From: an uncultured bacterium
GTDB taxonomy: Bacteria > Verrucomicrobiota > Verrucomicrobiia > Opitutales > Intestinicryptomonadaceae
Reading direction: 5' to 3'
Length of the DNA stretch: 31,592 nt
Assembly (NCBI GenBank): GCA_905214995.1
Contig: CAJMOT010000009.1
Coordinates: 1-31,592 of the forward strand
A program made the position numbers and the translations under genes. Of this stretch, positions 7,643 through 15,704 are shown one piece after another; positions within the stretch are counted from its first letter, which is position 1; each line of letters starts with the position of its first letter. Under the pieces are notes generated by a model. It was not told the DNA's origin. It made no database searches and saw nothing but the letters and a program-made list of their open reading frames with translations.

Positions 7643-8935
7643 TCAAATGCCGAACAGGGCGTCGCCGCCGAGCATTTCCTCTATGAGCGTCAGGCGGTTG
7701 TATTTGGCCGTGCGGTCCGAGCGGCTCATGGAGCCCGTCTTGATCTGCCCGGCGTTTGCGGCGACAGCGATGTCGGCTATCGTCGTGTCTTCCGTCTCGC
7801 CCGAGCGGTGCGATATTATCGTCGCATATCCCGCGCGCTTGGCGGTTTCCACCGCCTCAAACGTCTCGGTGAGCGTCCCGATTTGGTTGACCTTCACCAG
7901 AATCGCGTTGGCGACCCCGAGCTTTATGCCCTTTTTTAGGAATTCCGGATTTGTGACGAACAGGTCGTCGCCCACGAGCTGCGTCGTGCCGCCGAGCGCC
8001 GCGGTGAGCTTCTTCCAGCCCTCCCAATCGGATTCCGCGCAGCCGTCCTCGACCGACCAGATCGGGTACTTGGCTTTCAGCTGCGAGATGTAGTCTACCA
8101 TTCCGGCGGCGTCGCGCTCGGAGCCGTCCGATTTTTTGAACGTATATTTGCCGGTCTTGGGGTCGTAAAATTCGCTAGACGCTATGTCGAGCGCCATTAC
8201 GACGTCTTTGCCGAACTTGTAGCCGGCCTCTTTGGAGGCTTTTGCGATAGCCTCGATCGCTTCGTCCGCGCTCTTGAAATTCGGGGCGAATCCGCCCTCG
8301 TCGCCCACCGCCGTCGACAGGCCGTTGGCTTTCAGGACCTTTTTGAGGGAGTGGAAGATTTCGGCCCCCATGCGGACGGCCTCGCGCATATTGCGCGCGC
8401 CCTTGGGGACAATCATGAACTCCTGTATGTCTATGGGCGCGTCGGAGTGCGCGCCGCCGTTTATGACGTTCATCATAGGCAGCGGGAGGGTGCGCGCGTA
8501 AAATCCGCCCAGATACCTGAACAGAGGAATTTCGAGCGCGTCGGCGGCGGCTTTTGCGACCGCCATTGAGACCGACAGAATCGCGTTTGCGCCAAGCCTG
8601 CCCTTGTTGGGCGTGCCGTCGAGCTCGCGCATTGTTTTGTCTATTCCGATCTGGTCGAGAGCGTCCGCCCCGCGCAGGGAGTCGAATATCCTGCCGTTGA
8701 CGTTTGATACCGCCCTCGTGACGCCCATTCCGCCGAAGCGCGCGCGGGCGTTTTTCCCCGCTCCCCTCGCGGAGCCGTCGCGCAGTTCGACGGCCTCGAA
8801 TTCGCCTGTGGACGCCCCCGACGGCACGGAGGCGACGCCGACCGCGCCGCACGAGAGCTCGACGCGCGTTTCAACTGTGGGATTTCCGCGCGAATCTATT
8901 ATTTCGCGCGCGCGTATTTTTTCTATGCTTGTCAT
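7643..8935 (-). CDS. eno: Enolase (phosphopyruvate hydratase)
   Basis: Catalyses 2-phosphoglycerate to phosphoenolpyruvate in glycolysis. Family motifs are present in order: the N-terminal IRAREIIDSRGNPTVE, the SGASTGEFEAVELRD loop, GANAILSVSMA, MMNVINGGAHSDAPIDIQEF, SVEDGCAESDWEGW, LVGDDLFVTN, the signature LVKVNQIGTLTE and the active-site SHRSGETEDT. The start is taken as the ATG at 8935, giving 430 residues, the usual length; a TTG three codons upstream is less likely. No Shine-Dalgarno is visible, and CATAAT lies just upstream of the ATG, suggesting a very short leader. The gene has its own terminator and stands alone, divergent from the synthetase gene at 9070. Confidence 0.98.
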   Translation of the reverse strand: MTSIEKIRAREIIDSRGNPTVETRVELSCGAVGVASVPSGASTGEFEAVELRDGSARGAGKNARARFGGMGVTRAVSNVNGRIFDSLRGADALDQIGIDKTMRELDGTPNKGRLGANAILSVSMAVAKAAADALEIPLFRYLGGFYARTLPLPMMNVINGGAHSDAPIDIQEFMIVPKGARNMREAVRMGAEIFHSLKKVLKANGLSTAVGDEGGFAPNFKSADEAIEAIAKASKEAGYKFGKDVVMALDIASSEFYDPKTGKYTFKKSDGSERDAAGMVDYISQLKAKYPIWSVEDGCAESDWEGWKKLTAALGGTTQLVGDDLFVTNPEFLKKGIKLGVANAILVKVNQIGTLTETFEAVETAKRAGYATIISHRSGETEDTTIADIAVAANAGQIKTGSMSRSDRTAKYNRLTLIEEMLGGDALFGI

Positions 8936-9031
8936 AATGCGCAATTATGACACGCCCGTCGCGCAAATGTTCGATGCGGCGAACTTTTTTTGCGCCCGCG
9001 CCGCGGCGCGGGCGGCGACGTCGGGTAAATG

Positions 9032-9059
9032 TTGACATCCTCCGCGCGCGCCTTAATTG
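9032..9059 (+). promoter_or_regulatory. Possible promoter of the acyl-CoA/ACP synthetase-like gene
   Basis: TTGACA (9032-9037) is followed 16 bases later by TAATTG (9054-9059). The -10 is poor. If used, the mRNA would begin only a few bases before the ATG at 9070. Confidence 0.35.
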
Positions 9060-9069
9060 ATAGGCGGAT

Positions 9070-10707
9070 ATGAGAGCCGGTATCGTCGATATGGGATTTG
9101 AAGTTTTTGAGCGCCGCGCGGAGCTGAAAAAGACCCTCGCGTGCGCGGTGTTCGAGGGCCTTTGCGCAAACGCCGGCAGGCGGATTTTGTGCGACTTTTC
9201 CGCGGGCGCGCAAAATTTCGACGGCGCCGACTTGATAGCCGCGTCCGCGGCTTTGGCGGAAATATTTCTCGAATCGGGTGCCGCGGGCAGGGTGGGGATC
9301 GCCATACCGCCGTCGTTCGTCGCGTGCGCGGCCAACTACGCCTGCCTGCTCGCGGGCGCGGTTCCCGTGAACCTCAATTTCACGCTGGGGGCGGTGGCGG
9401 CAAAGAGCTGCGTGGAGACCGCCAAGATTTCCCGCATGGTGTCGGCGTCCCCGTACAGGGAGAAAATCTCGAAGGCAAACCCGTCGTTTCCGTGGGCGGA
9501 CAGCGTTATGGACGCCGCGGAAATTCTCGCATCTATTCCCGTCGCGCGCCTCGGCTTCTGGCGCGAAAAGGCGGCGTGCGGCCCGGCGGAAATCCTCTCG
9601 GCATTCGGGCTGAAAGAGCTTTCCGGCGACCCCGCCAAAGAGGGGACTCTCGTCTTTACGAGCGGCAGCGAGGGCGCGCCGAAAGCGGCGGTTCTCACCG
9701 AGCGCAACATAATCGCCAACTGCCTGCAAACAAAGCTCTGCGGGCTGTTTGAGGACGGCGACGTATTGCTCGCGAACCTTCCGATATTCCACAGCTTCGG
9801 GCTTCTGTTCGAGGTGTGGTACATGGCGATAGCCGGCCAGCCCACGGTGTCGCTCGCAAGCCCCCTCGACATAAAGAGCAATATCCGCGCCGTTCGCGAG
9901 ACGCGGGCGACGGCCATCATCGGCAGCCCGACGTTTTTCCGCGCCTACATAAAGCACGCCGACCCGTCGGACATGGCGTCCATACGCAAGGCGGTCGCGG
10001 GGGCGGAAAAGACGCCCGCGGGCTTCCACGAGCTCTGGAACGGGAAGTTCGGCGACACGTACCGCGAGGGCTACGGGCTCACCGAGGCGACCCCCGTCGT
10101 TGGGGTCAACCTGCCCGAGCGCGATTTCGGCTGGTATTCGACGGGTTCGCGCAAGGGCTCGATAGGCAAGCTGTTTCCCGGAATGCGCGCAAAAATTCTC
10201 GACCCCTCGACGCTCGAGCCGCTGCCGTTCGGGGAGCGCGGGCTGCTCGCGCTAAGCGGCGCAAACGTGTTTGCGGGGTATCTCGACAATCCGGAGGCGA
10301 CGTCCGCCGCGCTTAAAGGCGGGTGGTTGGTGACGGGCGATTTGTCGAGGCTCGACGGCGACGGGTTTTTGTACATAGACGGCAGGCTTTCGCGCTTCTC
10401 GAAAATCGGCGGGGAGATGGTTCCGCACGCCACGGTGGAGGCCGCGTTGAACTCGGCGCTCGGCTATTCGGGTTCGGACGTTCCGGCGCTCGCGATTTCC
10501 TCGCGGCTCGACGAGGGAAAAGGGGAGGCGCTCGTGCTTGTCGCGGCGGCTGACATATCGCTTGCGGACGCCAAAGACGCCCTGCGCAAGGCGGGAATCA
10601 GCAACCTTTGGATGCCGAAACATCTCGTGCGGGCGGACGCGATACCGCTGCTTCCAAGCGGGAAGCTCGACTTGGAGAAACTTTCGGAGCTCGCGAAGGG
10701 GCGGTAG
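9070..10707 (+). CDS. AMP-forming acyl-CoA / acyl-ACP synthetase family protein (545 aa)
   Basis: An ANL-superfamily adenylating enzyme. It shows the ATP-binding P-loop FTSGSEGAPKAAVLTERN (196-213), the A4-like LPIFHSFGLLFE (237-248), the A5 motif GYGLTEATP (334-342), TGDLSRLDGDGFLYIDGR with Asp424 (422-439), the hinge RFSKIGGEMV and the C-terminal catalytic lysine Lys532 in LPSGKLDLEKL. The overall pattern is closest to the synthetase half of Aas-type proteins (acyl-ACP synthetase), without any acyltransferase domain. It probably activates a fatty acid with ATP for phospholipid recycling or degradation, but other carboxylate substrates are possible. The ATG at 9070 follows a weak AGGCGG; an in-frame ATG at 9091 is an alternative. 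It is divergent from eno and has no operon partner. Confidence 0.85.
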   Translation: MRAGIVDMGFEVFERRAELKKTLACAVFEGLCANAGRRILCDFSAGAQNFDGADLIAASAALAEIFLESGAAGRVGIAIPPSFVACAANYACLLAGAVPVNLNFTLGAVAAKSCVETAKISRMVSASPYREKISKANPSFPWADSVMDAAEILASIPVARLGFWREKAACGPAEILSAFGLKELSGDPAKEGTLVFTSGSEGAPKAAVLTERNIIANCLQTKLCGLFEDGDVLLANLPIFHSFGLLFEVWYMAIAGQPTVSLASPLDIKSNIRAVRETRATAIIGSPTFFRAYIKHADPSDMASIRKAVAGAEKTPAGFHELWNGKFGDTYREGYGLTEATPVVGVNLPERDFGWYSTGSRKGSIGKLFPGMRAKILDPSTLEPLPFGERGLLALSGANVFAGYLDNPEATSAALKGGWLVTGDLSRLDGDGFLYIDGRLSRFSKIGGEMVPHATVEAALNSALGYSGSDVPALAISSRLDEGKGEALVLVAAADISLADAKDALRKAGISNLWMPKHLVRADAIPLLPSGKLDLEKLSELAKGR

Positions 10708-11072
10708 GCATTTTTTGTTTTTGCGCGGCGGATTCGCGAGGGAAAGGAGAGCCGCCGCTTGCTTATGGGGGCGGTTTGCGCGCGGTTTCCGCGGGCGCGG
10801 AGAAGGCTGGTTGCGCTGCGCGGCGCGGGCGGAACGCTTTGAAATTTTTTCCGAAAGTCCGGCTTGCCGCGGGGCGGCGGCCCGTTTTGCGCCGCGCGTA
10901 AAAGCCGCGCGCGAACGGGCGCCGGAATTTTCGGAGGGCGAGGGCGCTGATAGCTTTTGCGGCGCGGTGAATCCGAAAATTTCCGTTTTCGGAAGGAAAA
11001 TAATGGGGAATAGGCAACCGTTAAGATTAATTGCTTGACATTATTAAAGGTATTTTATACTCGAATATCGTT
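10708..11072. other. Intergenic region upstream of the PEP-CTERM gene
   Basis: 365 bases. The first 240 are very GC-rich with no convincing gene. TCCGAAAA (10972-10979) and TTTTCGGA (10986-10993) form a perfect eight-base inverted repeat around a six-base loop, 42 bases before the -35 element of the next gene; it could be an operator or a stem. T-runs just past the synthetase stop lack a clear hairpin. Confidence 0.5.
11035..11061 (+). promoter_or_regulatory. Probable promoter of the PEP-CTERM gene
   Basis: TTGACA (11035-11040) and TATACT (11056-11061) are 15 bases apart, short of the ideal 17, but both hexamers are strong. The start of transcription would be about five bases before the ATG at 11073, giving a nearly leaderless mRNA. 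Confidence 0.55.
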
Positions 11073-12191
11073 ATGAAAACAAAATTTGCGCTTTCCATTT
11101 CTCTGGCGTTGTTGCATTTTTCGGCGGTTCTCGCCTCCGCCGACACGTTTTTCTTTCTCGCCCCGTCCGGAGAGCAAAACGTGAACGACATGAGCCTCTG
11201 GAAGCGTTTTTCGACTTATAACGGCAGCGGCGATACCTGGGAGTTTTACGTATTTCCAGAGGGCACGGACGACAGGATAACTCTGGACAAGGGCAACCAC
11301 GCGGCGGGCGCGATAGGCGCCGACCAGTCGCAGAGCATAACGGCGGATTCCGACGTTATCATAAACAGGTACAAGCTCGGAGAAGCGCAATCCGACGGCT
11401 CGGTGGCGTTTGGCGGATCGACAATCGAACCCAGGCCTTTGGTTTTCACCGACAGTTTTACGGCGCGCAACATGAGCGTGAGGATAAACGACCGCTTGAA
11501 CGTCAACTTCGCGGACGCCGAAGAGATAAATATCAATCTCGCGTCCGTTAATTTCTCTCAAATAGCGCACACATATTTGGCGAAGACGACCGCGGGGAGG
11601 GTGAACATAAACGTCTCCGGGAATTTTGCATTTACCTGTCCGGGAGGGCAGAGCGGTTGCAATCTGGACATAGGCGCATACGACGGGTTCATAGACAGCG
11701 TGTCCGCGGACTCTTTCAATATGCGCGAGGATGCGCTCGACTTGACCGTAAACATGTATGCGTACAAAACGGATTTCGCGAGCACGAGGATAACGAATAC
11801 TCTGGATGGCGGAAAAACGACCCTCGTTTTGAACGTCGGGAAACTCGACCCGCTCGAATCGGCGATATATTCGCTGGGCACGGCGCGCAAGAACGCGGGC
11901 GACGCGATAGTCGTGGATTTCGGAATGGTCGACCCCGGAAGCCTTTCCGCGGGAGAATATAAAATAGTCTCCGTCGACGAATGGTCGGAGGGCTTTGCGG
12001 ATAGCGGCCTTTCGGACTTCGACTTGCGCGCGGACATATTCGACGCCTACGGAATCGAACACAACTTTGCGTGGGACGGGCAAAACTTGACGCTCACAGT
12101 CGTTCCCGAGCCCGCCGCGTTCGCCGCAATGTTCGGGCTGCTCGCGCTTCTGTTTGCCGCCCTCCGCGGAAGGAAGCGCAGTTTCAGGTAG
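11073..12191 (+). CDS. PEP-CTERM surface or secreted protein of unknown function (372 aa)
   Basis: Begins with a signal peptide (MKTKFALSISLALLHF then AVLASA, about 1-23) and ends with a typical PEP-CTERM tail: VPEPAAFAAMFGLLALLFAA, then RGRKRSFR. The middle is rich in short beta strands, Asn and Asp (for instance EEININLASVNFSQI), suggesting a beta-sandwich or beta-helix surface protein. No enzyme motif is visible. An in-frame TTG at 11031 would add 14 residues, but it lies on the promoter, so the ATG is used. The protein is expected to pass through Sec and be processed by an exosortase, perhaps into the extracellular matrix. A strong terminator follows. The gene faces the phage-derived block. 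Confidence 0.85.
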   Translation: MKTKFALSISLALLHFSAVLASADTFFFLAPSGEQNVNDMSLWKRFSTYNGSGDTWEFYVFPEGTDDRITLDKGNHAAGAIGADQSQSITADSDVIINRYKLGEAQSDGSVAFGGSTIEPRPLVFTDSFTARNMSVRINDRLNVNFADAEEININLASVNFSQIAHTYLAKTTAGRVNINVSGNFAFTCPGGQSGCNLDIGAYDGFIDSVSADSFNMREDALDLTVNMYAYKTDFASTRITNTLDGGKTTLVLNVGKLDPLESAIYSLGTARKNAGDAIVVDFGMVDPGSLSAGEYKIVSVDEWSEGFADSGLSDFDLRADIFDAYGIEHNFAWDGQNLTLTVVPEPAAFAAMFGLLALLFAALRGRKRSFR

Positions 12192-12252
12192 AGCGTCCGA
12201 AAATTTTTCCGCGCTCCCGATTGGGAGTTCGGGGGAATCTCGGGTAAAAGTC

Positions 12253-12284
12253 GCGCGGGGATTGAATCCTCCGCGCTTTTTTTT
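12253..12284 (+). terminator. Intrinsic terminator of the PEP-CTERM gene
   Basis: GCGCGG (12253-12258) pairs with CCGCGC (12271-12276), with a further GGATT/AATCC stem inside, followed by eight T (12277-12284). It is 61 bases past the stop codon. Confidence 0.85.
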
Positions 12285-12302
12285 GGGGGAACATCGCCTT
12301 TC

Positions 12303-12343
12303 GGCATTTTTCGGGAAGATCAGGCATTTTTGCGGAAAGATCA
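12303..12343. repeat. Tandem direct repeat at the end of the phage block
   Basis: Two adjacent copies of about 20 bases, 12303-12322 and 12323-12343, both starting GGCATTTTT and ending AAGATCA or AAAGATCA, with only a few differences. The second copy contains the stop codon of the last gene of the block. It may be a short slippage duplication or part of an element end. Confidence 0.65.
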
Positions 12344-13003
12344 GCCGGCGCTTTTATCATCTTCTCCGCTTTCGGGCTCCGGTTCGGATTCGTCGAATAC
12401 CGGCGTTATGGAGGCCGTCGCGGAATAGGACGCCGAAACTCCCGCCGGCGCCTCGGTGAGCGATTTGCTGACGAGCAGGAAGATTTCCGTAGTCTTGCCG
12501 AAAATCGTTATGGGCACTTTTGAATAAAGGTCGAGCAGGTGTTCGGGACCGTAGAGCGCGGAGCTCGAGAGCAGCAGCAGATCTTCGCCGAAATATATGT
12601 TGAGCGGAAAGGCGAACATTCTTTCGGCGTAGTCCCCCGGAGGGTTTTCCTCCGGAAGCATTATGGGATAGTACACCGTGAACCCGTAGTGCGGCGTGTA
12701 TTTTTCCCGCTCCATCGCAAGCAGCGACACGCCGTTTGCCGCGCACCTTTTGTACGGCTCGAGGCTCGCCGTGCAATTCGCGGCGGGGCGGAGGTCGTCG
12801 TAGCGCTCGTCGACGTCGGCGTAAACGGTGTCGCCCGCGGAATATTTAACCGAAATCGACATATCGAGGTCGAGGCTTTTGAGCGACCAAAACACGCGCA
12901 CGGCCTCCGCGAGCGTGAACGGCCCGAGGGCCGTTTCGTCCTCGGCGACGGCCTCCTCTTTCGGCGGGATCGGAAAGGGCGACGGAAATACGAAGCTCTT
13001 CAC
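12341..13003 (-). CDS. Last gene of the phage block, unknown function (220 aa)
   Basis: Not recognised. The N-terminus is Pro-rich (FVFPSPFPIPPKEE), the middle holds SLKSLDLDMSISVKYSAGD and alternating beta-type segments, and the end is acidic (PEPESGEDDKSAG). There is no signal peptide or membrane helix. The start is GTG at 13003, one base after the TAG of the hub-like gene, and preceded by GGAGGTGG, so it is probably translated from the same mRNA. By position it could be a small virion or fibre-like protein; this is inference from context only. Confidence 0.7.
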   Translation of the reverse strand: MKSFVFPSPFPIPPKEEAVAEDETALGPFTLAEAVRVFWSLKSLDLDMSISVKYSAGDTVYADVDERYDDLRPAANCTASLEPYKRCAANGVSLLAMEREKYTPHYGFTVYYPIMLPEENPPGDYAERMFAFPLNIYFGEDLLLLSSSALYGPEHLLDLYSKVPITIFGKTTEIFLLVSKSLTEAPAGVSASYSATASITPVFDESEPEPESGEDDKSAG

Positions 13004-13004
13004 G

Positions 13005-14753
13005 CTACTCCACCTCCACAGGCTCGGTCATTAGGGCGTCCGCCTTGGCGAGCTTCGCGTTTTTGACGACGTATATTTCGCGCATTTTCGCCGCGCCCTT
13101 TCCGTCGAGCGACTGGGCGTCGAGCTCTATCGACCCCGGGGTTTCCTCCTCTTCCGCCGATTTTACGACGAGCTTGGAGTATTCCGCGTCTCCCTGCCCG
13201 CCGTCGCTTTCGGAGTCCATTCCGGAGAAATACACCCTGTTTGCCGCGGATATGCCCCCGCTCTTGGAATTGTTTGAGTACGGCACGACGCGCGGCCTGC
13301 CGATTCTGAACATCTCCGAAATCCTGTCCGGATACAGGTGTGTCGGCGGGCCGAACTTTACCGTGAGCGTGCCGCTTTCGAGATCCTCGACCGTTGAGCA
13401 CACGGGCGAATCCATCGTCTCCCATTCGCTCCGCCCGCCCGATATGCGGATTTTTGCGGCGGCGAAATCGTCGGCGTCAGCCCCGAAAATTTCGGCGGAG
13501 CCCTCGTACTGCATGGCGCTTGCGGCGTCGTACACGGCTTTGGCGAGGCCCGACGGCACGGGTTCGGCGTACTGCGACGTGGAGCGCACCGCGTAGGTGC
13601 CGGTGACGGCGTTGGTGGCGACAAACCGCACGCCGATTTCCCTTTTCACGACGGAGCCGCTTTTGTCCGTGTACTGCACGACAGCGTCCACGCGCTCGCG
13701 GGAGGCGAGAAAATTCATCGACGGGTGTATTGTGCCGGAGACGAGAAAGCGCGGAAGTTCCTCGGAATCGTCCTGCCTTTTTGAAGAGAGCACTTCGAGG
13801 TCTTCGGCGTCGGAGAGCGCGGGTATTCTGTCGCGCCACCACTGCGCGCTGTTTGGCTGTATGCTGCGGCATTCGATCTCGTATATCTGGCAGGAGCCCT
13901 TCATTCCCGCGAGCTCGACGCTCATTACGACGGCGTTTCTGCCGCCGTATGCGGCGTCGGGCGGGTAGTTGTCCTCTTCTACGGTGAGCCACGAGTTCGC
14001 GCCGTCGGAGTGCTCGCTCTCGTATTTTATCGAAACCGCCGATACCGCGAGGTCTGGGCGAGAGCCCACTTTGACGCTCTTAACGAGCCCCGAGGACAGG
14101 TCTATCGTCTTGGAGGGGAGTTCGGAGCGCGGAAGAACCGAGAGCTCCGGCAGCGCGCCCGACGAGTAGTCGAAGTGCGCGCCCGTGTCGGGCAGCCATT
14201 TGAGAACGCGCGCCGCGGCTTCCGCGCATGTGAGGTCTTTTGCCTCGTCGAGTGGCATTTCGGCGTCGGCGACTATCTCGCCTACGGAAAATTCCGCGCC
14301 CTTGGAAACCGCGTATCCGAAAATGTCCGCGAGCTGGCCGGCGACGCCGACTTTCTGCGACTGCGAGTTTTGCCCGAGCACTACTTTGCTCCTTTGGCAG
14401 TCCTCCAGCACGGCCGCCCCGGATTCGCTGATTCGCGCGGCCTTCCATGTCTGCTGGTAGACGATGCTTTCGAGGTCGAACCACGGGCCTTTGGCGACGA
14501 TTTCCACGGAGTCGTCCGCGCCGCCGAGCTTTGCGTCCAGCCGGGCGATTCTGCCCCTGAACTTGCGCTTTTGGTCCGCGTACACTTCGATAGTCTCGCC
14601 GGCGGAAAATCCGGAGGCTTTCGAGGGGTCGGCGAAGACTGCGCGAAATTCGTCAGCCGCCGACTTTTTGCGCGTTATTTTTGCGCCCGAGAGCGTCAGC
14701 TCCGAAAACGGCGCGTCTGTTCCGCCGCGGCGTATGAAGTATTCCATTTTCAC
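13005..14753 (-). CDS. Large phage hub / baseplate-like protein (582 aa)
   Basis: The N-terminal 90 residues follow the pattern of phage hub proteins of the gpD/gp44 kind: a strand, then FSAGETIEVYADQKRKFRGR describing a flux-type small beta domain, then GPWFDLESIVYQQTW. A central region (about 195-330) is beta-rich and a late segment carries FGPPTHLYPDRISEMFRIGR. Such proteins sit at the tail tip or act as a neck or receptor-binding spike. It is unusual that no tail tube, sheath or tape-measure gene stands beside it. The start is the GTG at 14753, overlapping the preceding small gene's stop; the ATG at 14747, two codons in, is equally possible. The assignment as hub-like is by pattern and context, not by a decisive motif. 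Confidence 0.6.
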   Translation of the reverse strand: MKMEYFIRRGGTDAPFSELTLSGAKITRKKSAADEFRAVFADPSKASGFSAGETIEVYADQKRKFRGRIARLDAKLGGADDSVEIVAKGPWFDLESIVYQQTWKAARISESGAAVLEDCQRSKVVLGQNSQSQKVGVAGQLADIFGYAVSKGAEFSVGEIVADAEMPLDEAKDLTCAEAAARVLKWLPDTGAHFDYSSGALPELSVLPRSELPSKTIDLSSGLVKSVKVGSRPDLAVSAVSIKYESEHSDGANSWLTVEEDNYPPDAAYGGRNAVVMSVELAGMKGSCQIYEIECRSIQPNSAQWWRDRIPALSDAEDLEVLSSKRQDDSEELPRFLVSGTIHPSMNFLASRERVDAVVQYTDKSGSVVKREIGVRFVATNAVTGTYAVRSTSQYAEPVPSGLAKAVYDAASAMQYEGSAEIFGADADDFAAAKIRISGGRSEWETMDSPVCSTVEDLESGTLTVKFGPPTHLYPDRISEMFRIGRPRVVPYSNNSKSGGISAANRVYFSGMDSESDGGQGDAEYSKLVVKSAEEEETPGSIELDAQSLDGKGAAKMREIYVVKNAKLAKADALMTEPVEVE

Positions 14754-14899
14754 ATTCCCGATTTGAGGGTTTCGAGCTGCGAAGATATTTCCGCGATTGC
14801 CGCCTCCGCGTCGGCGAGGCTTTTTTCGAGCGCGTCGAGCTGCCTGCGGATTTCGTCGAGCGCGGAGTCCACTATCCTTTCAATTTCCTCGCTATTCAT
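14750..14899 (-). CDS. Small acidic coiled-coil protein of the phage block (49 aa)
   Basis: A 49-residue frame from the ATG at 14899. The sequence is almost entirely one amphipathic helix with heptad-like spacing, for example IRRQLDALEKSLADAEAAIA, and ends LETLKSGM. It starts inside the end of the preceding gene (8-base overlap) and its TGA overlaps the GTG of the hub-like gene, so it is tightly coupled on both sides. This makes it very probably real. A role as a small structural, scaffold or chaperone helix is only a guess. Confidence 0.75.
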   Translation of the reverse strand: MNSEEIERIVDSALDEIRRQLDALEKSLADAEAAIAEISSQLETLKSGM

Positions 14900-15278
14900 G
14901 CGACGCCTTTCTTGCCTTGAATTCGTATTTGGAGTTCGTTATCGCGCCGTTTGCCGACACGCGGATTTCGGAGAGCGCGCAGTCTGACAGCGAAACCGCC
15001 CTTCCGATTTCGGGCGCGCAAAATTCGAGGTCCGCCGGCAGCAGGGCCTCTATTTGCGCCGCGTGCGAGAGCGCGAAGACCTCGGCGTCCCCGGGCGTGG
15101 GGTGCGCCCTCTCGATTTCGAACGTCGCCGTCACCGACGAGTTGCCGCGGTCGAACACGAGCGCGTTCGCGGAGTTTATCGCCGCCTCCGTTTTTGTCGC
15201 GCGCTTCGTGCGCACGAGCAGGTTTTTGGGCTCCTCGCCGTTCGCGTTGAGCGGCGTCTGCGATATGGTTATTTTCAT
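14892..15278 (-). CDS. Phage-block protein of unknown function (128 aa)
   Basis: Starts at the ATG at 15278 (MKITISQTPLNANGEEPKNL), which overlaps the preceding gene's stop as ATGA; the open frame continues upstream but is antisense-like Arg-rich sequence. The protein is beta-rich, with VTATFEIERAHPTPGDAE and an Ala-rich helix SHAAQIEALLPADLEF, and has no signal peptide. From its place after the connector genes it could be a tail-completion or minor capsid protein. No family was recognised. Confidence 0.75.
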   Translation of the reverse strand: MKITISQTPLNANGEEPKNLLVRTKRATKTEAAINSANALVFDRGNSSVTATFEIERAHPTPGDAEVFALSHAAQIEALLPADLEFCAPEIGRAVSLSDCALSEIRVSANGAITNSKYEFKARKASHE

Positions 15279-15703
15279 TGGAGGACGGACTGGGCGCAGA
15301 AGCGCATTGTTATCTTTTCGGACTGCGAGCCGCATTTGGACTCGCTCCACGGCGAGTTTTCGGCGAGGGATATCCTTCCGTATCCGCACTCGACGGGCGC
15401 GTTCGCACCGTGCAGCGCGCGAGAGACTATCTCGCACGCGGTCAGCAGGGAGGGCGCGTTCGGGGCGGCGAATTTCGCGCGCTCGGCCTCGACCCTTAGC
15501 TCTACGTTCGAGAACGTCGGCCCCGCGGCGTATTTTGACGCGGAAGTCGGCATTGGCCTCATCACCCTTATTTCGATGCCTTCGGGCGATCCGCTTTCGG
15601 TTTCGGACAAGTCGCCGTCGGCGCGGATATACGCGAATTTTAGGTCGTTCAGCGACTTCAGCATTTCGCACACGGCCTTTTGCAGGCGTTCGAGCGTTCC
15701 CAT
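15275..15703 (-). CDS. Phage-block protein, possible head-tail joining protein (142 aa)
   Basis: A soluble alpha/beta protein starting MGTLERLQKAVCEMLKSLND and containing VELRVEAERAKFAAPNAPSL. The long N-terminal helix followed by beta strands resembles small phage proteins at the gpU / tail-terminator position, but this is only a pattern resemblance. Its ATG at 15703 is one base after the stop of the gp36-like gene, and its own stop overlaps the next start as ATGA. Confidence 0.7.
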   Translation of the reverse strand: MGTLERLQKAVCEMLKSLNDLKFAYIRADGDLSETESGSPEGIEIRVMRPMPTSASKYAAGPTFSNVELRVEAERAKFAAPNAPSLLTACEIVSRALHGANAPVECGYGRISLAENSPWSESKCGSQSEKITMRFCAQSVLQ

Positions 15704-15704
15704 G

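Noticed and set aside
8932..10029. 365-residue minus-strand frame opposite the acyl-CoA/ACP synthetase-like gene
   Set aside because: Arg-rich antisense shadow of a clear ANL-family gene; no motifs.
12253..12276. Repeat-array or CRISPR-like structure near the phage block edge
   Set aside because: Only one terminator hairpin and one two-copy repeat are present; there are no regular spacers.
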